A stretch of 5,877 bases of DNA, from positions 1 through 5,877 of the forward strand of contig JAJTCR010000101.1 of assembly GCA_021325695.1 (NCBI GenBank). The letters run 5' to 3'. The notes beneath the pieces were generated by a model that was given only the letters and a program-made list of their open reading frames with translations, ran no database searches and had not been told where the DNA came from. Position 1 is the first letter of the stretch. Each line of letters opens with the position of its first letter. The translations under genes and the position numbers were made by a program. Positions 1-5,877 of this stretch are shown here, in pieces. The stretch is from Steroidobacteraceae bacterium. Its GTDB lineage: Bacteria > Pseudomonadota > Gammaproteobacteria > Steroidobacterales > Steroidobacteraceae.

Positions 1-474
1 GGACCAGGCTTCGACGAACGCCCGCATGGCGGCGGTCTCGAACAGCACGAGGATGGGGTCGGTGGACACGACGTTCGACGCGACCGCCGGCGCCAGGGAC
101 GTTGCCCAGACGAACGCGGGCAGCCAGGGTCGCTGCGCGCAGAGGCGACGCCCGAGGCCGAAGACGAGCACGCCCGTGCCGATGTACGCGAGCGCGCTCG
201 GCAGGCGTGCGGCCCATTCGTTGTGTCCCAGCAGCGCGAAGCTCGCGGCGATCGCCCAGTAGGTCATCGGCGGCTTGGTCAGGTGCGCGTGTTCCCCGTC
301 GATCGTGGGGACGAGCCAGTCGCCACTCTCGTGCATGTTGACGCCGGCGGAGGTATAGCGGCCTTCGTCGGGTTCCCAGATGCCGCGCGTGCCCTGGAAC
401 GCGAAGGCGACGACGACGAGCAGCGCCAGCAGCCAGGCCAGGCCACGCGACGAGGCGACGGCGGACTCGGTCAC
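1..474 (-). CDS. GT83/ArnT-like (PMT_2) membrane glycosyltransferase, N-terminal part, truncated by window edge
   Basis: 158 codons are visible; the 3' part lies beyond the left edge. This family moves a sugar from a polyprenyl-phosphate donor to a periplasmic acceptor such as lipid A or another envelope molecule. A short cytoplasmic N-terminus leads into a transmembrane helix at about residues 11-26. It is followed by WEPDEGRYT at 33-41, the acidic first-periplasmic-loop motif of GT83/ArnT proteins, and by HLTKPPMTYW at 64-73, the second family signature. More hydrophobic segments follow at about 75-84, 95-107 and 118-135. The GTG start at 474 was chosen because it overlaps the TGA of the preceding small gene in a GTGA arrangement, which suggests translational coupling. 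Family membership is well supported. The substrate is not: the ArnT (aminoarabinose) role cannot be told apart from other GT83 members with only the N-terminus, so no symbol is given. Confidence 0.85.
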   Translation of the reverse strand, partial: MTESAVASSRGLAWLLALLVVVAFAFQGTRGIWEPDEGRYTSAGVNMHESGDWLVPTIDGEHAHLTKPPMTYWAIAASFALLGHNEWAARLPSALAYIGTGVLVFGLGRRLCAQRPWLPAFVWATSLAPAVASNVVSTDPILVLFETAAMRAFVEAWS

Positions 475-671
475 TTCCTGAACAGCCAAAGCAGGACACT
501 CACGACGATGCTCACCACGATCATCGTCGTGAACGGCGCGAAAAACCGGAATCCGGGTTTATCGATCACGACGTCGCCGGGCAGCCGGCCGAACGGGAGC
601 TTCGACAGCCAGGGCCACGCCAGGCCGGCCACGACCAGGAGACCGCCGACGACGAGGAGCAGCCGCTGCAT
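471..671 (-). CDS. DUF2905-type small inner membrane protein
   Basis: A 66-residue protein with two hydrophobic segments, at about residues 4-20 and 45-64. They are joined by a short loop carrying GRLPGD (28-33) followed by a basic/aromatic stretch, DKPGFRFF (37-44). The order helix, GRLPGD, helix ending in LLWLF, and the length, match the DUF2905 family of short membrane proteins as I know it. That family has no established function. The ATG at 671 gives the usual family length; no strong Shine-Dalgarno is visible before it. It begins 22 bp after aceK and its TGA overlaps the GTG of the glycosyltransferase by 4 bp, so it is probably cotranscribed with one or both. Its location does not suggest a role in isocitrate metabolism. 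Confidence 0.88.
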   Translation of the reverse strand: MQRLLLVVGGLLVVAGLAWPWLSKLPFGRLPGDVVIDKPGFRFFAPFTTMIVVSIVVSVLLWLFRK

Positions 672-693
672 GATGCGGATTGCCAGGCCAGTT

Positions 694-2448
694 TCAGAGA
701 CTGCTGAACACGCGAACGCGGTGACGGTGGTAGGGCAGGACCTCGAGCAGCTCCCCTTCGCGCAGCCGCGCCTGGATGCCGCGCCACCACTCGGCCGTCA
801 GGATCTCGGCGTGCGCGTCGAGAAACACCTGCTTCAGGTGCGGGTCGAAGCCTAGGAAGTTGATGAACGTCTCCGGGAACACGTCGTTCTCGCCGACGTA
901 GAACCACGCGTCGGCCCGCATCTCGTCCTCGTCGTGCTCCGCCTGCGGGATTTCCCGGAAGCGGCACTCAGTGACCAGGCAGAGCTCGTCGTAGTCATAG
1001 AAGATCACGCGGCCGTGCCGGGTGACGCCGAAGTTCTTGAGCAGCAGGTCGCCGGGAAAGATGTTCGTGACGGCGAGGTCACGGATCGCCTGGCCATACT
1101 CGATCACGGCCTTCGCGGCGAGTTCGCGCGGCGCTTCGCGCAGGTACAGGTTGAGCGGCGTCATGCGCCGCTCGACGTACATGTGATCGAACACGAGTTC
1201 GTCGCCCTCGACCTGCACGGTGCGCGCGGCTTCCTTCTCCAGTTCCGCGAGCAGGTCGGCGGAGAATCGAGCCTTGGGGAAGTTGATGCGCCGGAATTCC
1301 TGCGCGTCGACGAGGCGACCCGCGCGATCGTGCTTGAACACGAGCTCGTACTTCGACAGCACGTCCTCGCGCAGGATGTTCTTCTGGTAGGGGAACTTGT
1401 CGCGGATCAGCTTGAAGACCACGTCGAACGACGGCAGCGTGAAGCAGATCATCACCAGGCCGCGCTCCCCAGGCGCCAGCACGAACTTGTCCTCGGAGAG
1501 CTGCAGGTGCTTGAAGAGTTCGCGATACCGCTCCGTCTTGCCTTGCTTGGCACGCCCGAGCACCGTGAAGAGCTCGCTGACGGGCTTGAGCGGCAGCATC
1601 GTCTTCAGGAACTTGACCACCTCGCCCACGTGCGCCAGGTCGACGTGGAAATACGAGCGCGTGAAGCTGAACAGGATGCTGACGAGGCCCGGCTCGAGCA
1701 TGATCGCGTCGACCACGACGCCGCTCTCGAGGTTGCGCAGCGCCACCACGAAGGGCGCGGTCCAGCCGTGGCCGTTGACGCGACCGACGAGGTAGGCGCG
1801 CGTCATCTGGTAGAAGACTTCCTTGATGACCTCGATCGACTCGATCTCGCGCTGCCCGGGCGCGTTGCTCGCGAGCCGCGCCTTCAGCTCGTCCGAGACC
1901 ATCTTCACGCTGCGTTCGAAGTTCCGATACGGCGTGCGGAAGCGGTAATCGGCGAGGAGTTCCTCGGCCAGCAGCTCGATGTCGCCGCGCACCGGGTAGC
2001 GGCGCGTCTCGACGTGCGTGTGCGTGCTGGCGAGCGGGTCGAGGTCGAGCGCGACGAACTCGATCGCGGGGTCGACGCCGACCGTGCCGAACGTCTTGCG
2101 CGTGACGGAGCTGAAGAAGGTCTTGGTGAACTCGCTGTCGGGCAGCGGGTCGATGATCGCGTCGAACCTGCGCTTGATGGCCGACCAGACCGCGCGCTCG
2201 TGCACGTCGTCGCCGAGTCGGTGACGCATGAGCTCCACGGTGCCCTGCACGTACTTGTCGTAGAGCTCGATGCGCTCGACCGCGTCCTTCTGGCTGCCGC
2301 GCCAGTCGCGCGCCTCGAAGCGCTGGCGTGCGCGCTGCGTCACCGCGCGGAAGTCGCTGTTGTAGTCCGCGAACGCGTCGACCAGCAGCTGCGCGCAGTC
2401 CTGCACCAGCGTGTCGCGCGAGCTGGGCTGGGCGACGGTCAGGTTCAT
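694..2448 (-). CDS. aceK: isocitrate dehydrogenase kinase/phosphatase AceK
   Basis: A 584-residue cytoplasmic bifunctional enzyme that phosphorylates and dephosphorylates isocitrate dehydrogenase, setting the split between TCA cycle and glyoxylate shunt; E. coli AceK has 578 residues. An N-terminal regulatory domain (about 1-310) precedes the kinase-like domain. The ATP-loop APGERG is at 325-330, followed by FTLPSFDVVFKLIRDKF with K346 equivalent to E. coli K336. D381 in VDAQEF corresponds to E. coli D371, needed mainly for phosphatase activity. NIFPGDLLLKNFG (462-474) holds D467, equivalent to catalytic D457, and FYDYDE (483-488) holds D485, equivalent to metal-binding D475. All key residues are intact. 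The frame extends 18 codons upstream to 2502, but that start lies inside the palindrome. The ATG at 2448 follows AAGGAG by 3 nt and fits the family length, so it was chosen. It lies directly downstream of icd, not beside aceBA. Confidence 0.97.
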   Translation of the reverse strand: MNLTVAQPSSRDTLVQDCAQLLVDAFADYNSDFRAVTQRARQRFEARDWRGSQKDAVERIELYDKYVQGTVELMRHRLGDDVHERAVWSAIKRRFDAIIDPLPDSEFTKTFFSSVTRKTFGTVGVDPAIEFVALDLDPLASTHTHVETRRYPVRGDIELLAEELLADYRFRTPYRNFERSVKMVSDELKARLASNAPGQREIESIEVIKEVFYQMTRAYLVGRVNGHGWTAPFVVALRNLESGVVVDAIMLEPGLVSILFSFTRSYFHVDLAHVGEVVKFLKTMLPLKPVSELFTVLGRAKQGKTERYRELFKHLQLSEDKFVLAPGERGLVMICFTLPSFDVVFKLIRDKFPYQKNILREDVLSKYELVFKHDRAGRLVDAQEFRRINFPKARFSADLLAELEKEAARTVQVEGDELVFDHMYVERRMTPLNLYLREAPRELAAKAVIEYGQAIRDLAVTNIFPGDLLLKNFGVTRHGRVIFYDYDELCLVTECRFREIPQAEHDEDEMRADAWFYVGENDVFPETFINFLGFDPHLKQVFLDAHAEILTAEWWRGIQARLREGELLEVLPYHRHRVRVFSSL

Positions 2449-2495
2449 CGACTCCTTGCCCCCAGGGGCCCCGACGGGCTCGCGCGGGCGACGAG

Positions 2496-2618
2496 GCGGC
2501 AACGCGGACGCCGGGTTTCGATCCGGGGAGCGTCACGAGCCACGGATGGCGAAGGCGAGCCGCCAGGGACGGCTTCACGGCGCCTCCCCGGATCGAAATC
2601 CGGGGGCCGCGTTGCCGC
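2496..2618. repeat. large imperfect palindrome (REP/BIME- or MITE-like) between icd and aceK
   Basis: The arms at 2496-2530 and 2584-2618 are inverted copies, 35 bp each with 32 matching positions and no gap; the perfect outer part is GCGGCAACGCGG and the perfect inner part is TTTCGATCCGGGGAG. The stem can extend 2 bp further inward past a single bulged base. The 53-nt loop (2531-2583) contains two smaller hairpins: GCCA/TGGC around CGGA at 2539-2550, and AGCCG/CGGCT around a 7-nt loop at 2558-2574. As RNA this would form a long stem ending in a branched junction. No U-run follows on either strand, so it is not a typical intrinsic terminator. It fills the gap between icd and aceK, 38 bp past the icd stop and 47 bp before the aceK start. 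It may be a dispersed repeat, an mRNA-stabilising or attenuating structure, or both; its copy number cannot be seen here. Confidence 0.85.
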
Positions 2619-2656
2619 ATGCGACCTGCCTCGCTGAGCCCCGGCCGCTGGCACGA

Positions 2657-3958
<1,302 letters not shown>

Positions 3959-4004
3959 CGAATCGGGCTCCGAGGATGTTGTGACGCGAAAATTCGGGGC
4001 CGGG

Positions 4005-4013
4005 ATGCTAGCA
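4005..4013 (-). promoter_or_regulatory. icd: candidate extended -10 promoter element for icd
   Basis: On the minus strand the sequence reads TGCTAGCAT: a TG one base ahead of TAGCAT, which matches four of six positions of the sigma-70 -10 consensus. No recognisable -35 hexamer lies 16-18 bp upstream, which is tolerable for an extended -10 promoter. The predicted start would be near 3998, leaving a leader of about 40 nt before the icd ATG. The immediate downstream stretch up to 3959 is less GC-rich than its surroundings. This is a motif match only. Confidence 0.4.
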
Positions 4014-4046
4014 CAGCGACCCGCACCGGGCGCGGCTGGCCGGCGG

Positions 4047-4063
4047 CGGTTCGAACCGGTTCG
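4047..4063. repeat. overlapping short palindromes / direct repeat in the divergent intergenic region
   Basis: CGGTTCGAACCG (4047-4058) is a perfect 12-bp palindrome. It overlaps GAACCGGTTC (4053-4062), a perfect 10-bp palindrome. The same bases also form a direct repeat of CGGTTCG spaced 10 bp start to start, about one helical turn. It lies in the 220-bp region (3959-4178) between the divergent icd and small-protein genes, about 35 bp upstream of the candidate icd -10. This layout suits an operator for a dimeric regulator, but no regulator family is recognised and short palindromes arise by chance in GC-rich DNA. Confidence 0.4.
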
Positions 4064-4178
4064 CGGGCTGCAGCAGCGGGCGCGGGCTAGGGACTTGCCG
4101 CAGTTTTACGATGGCGGGGAGCAATCTGCTTGCCCGGCCGGTCTGACCGCTGTACGTTCCGCTCTCGATTTCTGGACG

Positions 4179-4592
4179 GTGTCTCGATTGCACTTGTTCG
4201 CCCTCGACCGGATCCGCAGACGACAGCGCCCCCTGACACGGGCGGTGCTGGCGTTGTTCTGCCTGGTCTGGCTGCAGGCGGCCCTCCTGCCCTGCGCGAT
4301 GGCGCTCGTGCCGGGCGGCATGGCGGGCGCGCAGGCCGAGCACTGTGCGTACTGCCCACCCAGCGACGGGCCGCGCGACGGCCCTGTAACGGACACCGGT
4401 TGCGCCTACCCTGACGGCCCGCAGGTCGACTCACGCGGCGCGCTCGTCGCACCGTTGCTGATCGCCATGCCGGCCGTGAGCTACGTGCTCGACGTGAGCG
4501 CCATGGTTCCAGAACAGCTCATCGACGAGCATCGCCTGCCCGACCGCGCGGGTCCTCCGCTCGCGGTCACGTACTGTCGCTTCCTGAAATAG
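4179..4592 (+). CDS. small predicted exported Cys/His-containing protein preceding efflux gene
   Basis: 137 residues from the GTG at 4179; a TTG at 4188 would shorten it by three. There is no strong Shine-Dalgarno for either, so the start is uncertain. The frame is open further upstream, but those residues look like non-coding sequence. An Arg-rich N-terminus (R11, R13-15, R17, R21) is followed by a hydrophobic core at about 22-38 and a likely signal peptidase site after PCAMA (38-42), so export to the periplasm is predicted. The mature part has HCAYCPP (55-61), a CxxC with an adjacent His, then further Cys at 75 and 133, and ends in TYCRFLK. From memory, small exported Cys/His proteins of this shape often precede CzcCBA/CusCBA-type efflux genes; some are classed as DUF2946-like, which I cannot confirm here. 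Metal binding is inferred from the motif and from the efflux gene 75 bp downstream. No function is established. Confidence 0.72.
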   Translation: MSRLHLFALDRIRRRQRPLTRAVLALFCLVWLQAALLPCAMALVPGGMAGAQAEHCAYCPPSDGPRDGPVTDTGCAYPDGPQVDSRGALVAPLLIAMPAVSYVLDVSAMVPEQLIDEHRLPDRAGPPLAVTYCRFLK

Positions 4593-4621
4593 CCGGACAC
4601 CGCCGTTTGCGTCCGTCGCGC

Positions 4622-4636
4622 GTCACGTTCCGTGAC
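4622..4636. repeat. short inverted repeat between the small exported protein gene and the efflux gene
   Basis: GTCACG and CGTGAC form a perfect 6-bp stem around the 3-nt loop TTC. Past one unpaired base, three more outer G/C pairs can form (4619-4621 with 4638-4640). It sits in the 75-bp gap upstream of the CzcC-like gene, about 30 bp before its ATG. No T-run follows, so it is not a standard terminator; a weak mRNA hairpin or a protein-binding dyad are both possible. Confidence 0.4.
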
Positions 4637-4667
4637 CGCGGCGTCTGCCGATCTGCCGGAGTCCGCC

Positions 4668-5877
4668 ATGTCCCGAATCCGTACATTGGTCGCGCGAGTC
4701 GCGCTGCTCGCAGGCACCTTGCTCGTCCTGGCGCCGGGCGCACCGGCGCGCGGCCAGGACCTCACGCTCGCCGAAGCCGAACGACTCGCGCTCGCACGCG
4801 ATGCCATGACGCGAGAAATGCGCGCGCAGGCCCAGGCCATGCGCGAACGCGCGGTCATGGAAGGCCAGCTGATGGATCCCGAACTACGCTTCGGTGCCGT
4901 CAACGTACCGGTCGACTCGCTCAGCCTCGACGATGAGGACATGACGATGCTCGAAGTCGGGCTGAGCCAGGAATTCCAGCCGGGCAAGACGCGTCGGTTG
5001 TCCCGCCAGCAGATGGAGCAGCTCGCCGCGGCGATGGACGCCACGGCGGGCGATCGCGAGCGCCTGGTGCGCCGCGAGTTGCGCAAGCTCTGGACGCAGC
5101 TTGGTTACGTCCTCGCGGCGCGCGAAGTGCTCGACTCGCAGACGACGTGGGTCGAGCAGATGCGCCGGTCGGCGCGCGCCCGCTATGCCTCCGGCGAGGG
5201 CAAGCAGCTCGACGTGCTGCAGGCCGGCCTCGAGGCCGCGATGCTGCGCGAACAGCAGCTCGACCTCGACCGCGACGAGTCGATGTACCGCTCGCAGCTC
5301 TCGTTCTGGCTCGACGCCGACGACGCCGCGCGAGCACGCCCGGGCGCCATTGGCCCTCGCGCCGAACTGCCGCCGCTCGCGACCCTCGAGGCGCGGCTGG
5401 CCGGGCACCCGACCCAGGTCGATTACGAGCGACGCAGCGATGCCGCGCGCACGGCCGTCCAGGTCGCGAGCGAAAAACGCAAACCGGGCTGGATGCTCGA
5501 CCTGAGCTATGGCTTCCGCCAGGGCGACATGCAGGTCGCGATGGACGGCGTCGCCGAACCGCGCCCCGACATGCTGAGCCTGATGGTGTCGATGGACCTG
5601 CCGCTGTTCGCGCGCAACCGCCAGGACCGCGACGTGGCCGCGGCCCGGCTGGAGGAACGCGGGCTGCACGAGCGGCACGAGGACCATCGCCGCGAGCTGC
5701 AGGCGATGCTCGTGGAGGCGTGGAACGTCGCGCAGCGCACGGCGGAACTGGAGCGATTCTACGAGGACGAATTGCTCCAACTCGCCGAGCAATCGGTCGA
5801 GGCAGCGCTGCTGGCGTGGCGTTCGAACCGCACGATGATCGACGACGTGGTGATGGCACGCCGCGTCGCGACCGAAA
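4668..5877 (+). CDS. CzcC-like TolC-family outer membrane efflux protein, 3' end missing
   Basis: 403 codons are visible and the frame is open to the right edge; the family is usually about 420-450 residues, so little is missing. Such proteins trimerise into an outer-membrane channel with a periplasmic alpha-barrel and complete an RND pump with a membrane fusion protein and an inner-membrane transporter. A signal peptide is seen (basic MSRIRTLVAR, hydrophobic 11-22, likely cleavage near 27-29). Then come LTLAEAERLALARD (32-45), long amphipathic helices with heptad-like spacing (about 110-215 and 320-400), and two beta-prone segments per repeat: LRFGAVNVP near 73-81 and MLDLSYGFR near 276-284. 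LSLMVSMDLPLFARNRQD (303-320) is the 'PLF..NRQD' signature that points to the CzcC/CusC heavy-metal branch. The ATG follows GGAG by 6 nt. The metal cannot be told from this gene, so no symbol is given. Confidence 0.88.
   Translation, partial: MSRIRTLVARVALLAGTLLVLAPGAPARGQDLTLAEAERLALARDAMTREMRAQAQAMRERAVMEGQLMDPELRFGAVNVPVDSLSLDDEDMTMLEVGLSQEFQPGKTRRLSRQQMEQLAAAMDATAGDRERLVRRELRKLWTQLGYVLAAREVLDSQTTWVEQMRRSARARYASGEGKQLDVLQAGLEAAMLREQQLDLDRDESMYRSQLSFWLDADDAARARPGAIGPRAELPPLATLEARLAGHPTQVDYERRSDAARTAVQVASEKRKPGWMLDLSYGFRQGDMQVAMDGVAEPRPDMLSLMVSMDLPLFARNRQDRDVAAARLEERGLHERHEDHRRELQAMLVEAWNVAQRTAELERFYEDELLQLAEQSVEAALLAWRSNRTMIDDVVMARRVATE

Noticed and set aside
2449..2502. An 18-codon N-terminal extension of AceK starting at 2502.
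   Set aside because: The upstream start lies in the left arm of the palindrome, the extra residues (Pro/Arg/Gly-rich) are not AceK-like, and the ATG at 2448 has AAGGAG before it and gives the usual family length.
2496..2618. Intrinsic transcription terminator after icd.
   Set aside because: The stem is long and GC-rich, but no T-run follows on the minus strand and the loop is a structured 53 nt.
934..2637. A 567-codon open frame on the plus strand, antisense to aceK.
   Set aside because: The opposite strand encodes full-length AceK with all motifs. The plus-strand translation is rich in Arg, Glu, Val, Leu, Asp and His with no recognisable domain, as expected from the reverse complement of a GC-rich gene.
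4130..4158. Promoter TTGCCC, 17-bp spacer, TACGTT for the plus-strand genes.
   Set aside because: The -35 box is reasonable, but the -10 box matches only three of six consensus positions. It is too weak to list as a feature, although some promoter must lie in this region if the pair is expressed.
4884..5792. A 302-codon open frame on the minus strand, antisense to the CzcC-like gene.
   Set aside because: The plus strand has a signal peptide, a good ribosome binding site and the PLF..NRQD signature of the efflux family. The minus-strand frame shows no motif.

Overview
The window is GC-rich DNA, consistent with a gammaproteobacterium of the Xanthomonadales/Lysobacterales type. The basis is an Escherichia coli-type NADP isocitrate dehydrogenase with its phosphorylatable serine, an AceK kinase/phosphatase, and the high-GC codon use. 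Family-level placement cannot be made from the sequence alone.

Layout. Four genes lie on the minus strand and are read from about 3958 down to 1: icd (2657-3958), aceK (694-2448), a 66-residue DUF2905-type membrane protein (471-671), and the first 158 codons of a GT83/ArnT-like glycosyltransferase that runs off the left edge (1-474). On the plus strand, diverging from icd across a 220-bp intergenic region, are a small predicted exported Cys/His-containing protein (4179-4592) and a CzcC-like TolC-family outer membrane efflux protein (4668 to the right edge, 3' incomplete).

How the genes fit together. Icd and AceK are enzyme and regulator. AceK phosphorylates Icd on Ser113 to send isocitrate into the glyoxylate shunt, and dephosphorylates it to restore TCA flux. 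The target serine, the substrate- and NADP-binding residues of Icd, and the ATP-binding and catalytic residues of AceK are all present. In enteric bacteria aceK sits in the aceBAK operon; here it lies directly downstream of its substrate gene. The 208-bp gap between them holds a large imperfect palindrome (35-bp arms, 32 matches, 53-nt structured loop), the most notable non-coding feature of the window. It could lower or tune aceK expression relative to icd. DUF2905 and the glycosyltransferase follow aceK closely (22-bp gap, then a 4-bp GTGA overlap) and may be cotranscribed. The plus-strand pair looks like the start of a heavy-metal RND efflux operon, whose membrane fusion and RND pump genes would be expected beyond the right edge.

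I do not see a clearly new system. The points most worth following up are the icd-aceK arrangement with its palindrome, the small Cys-rich protein ahead of the efflux gene, and the nested palindromes in the divergent promoter region. No tRNA, rRNA, CRISPR array or transposase gene was found.
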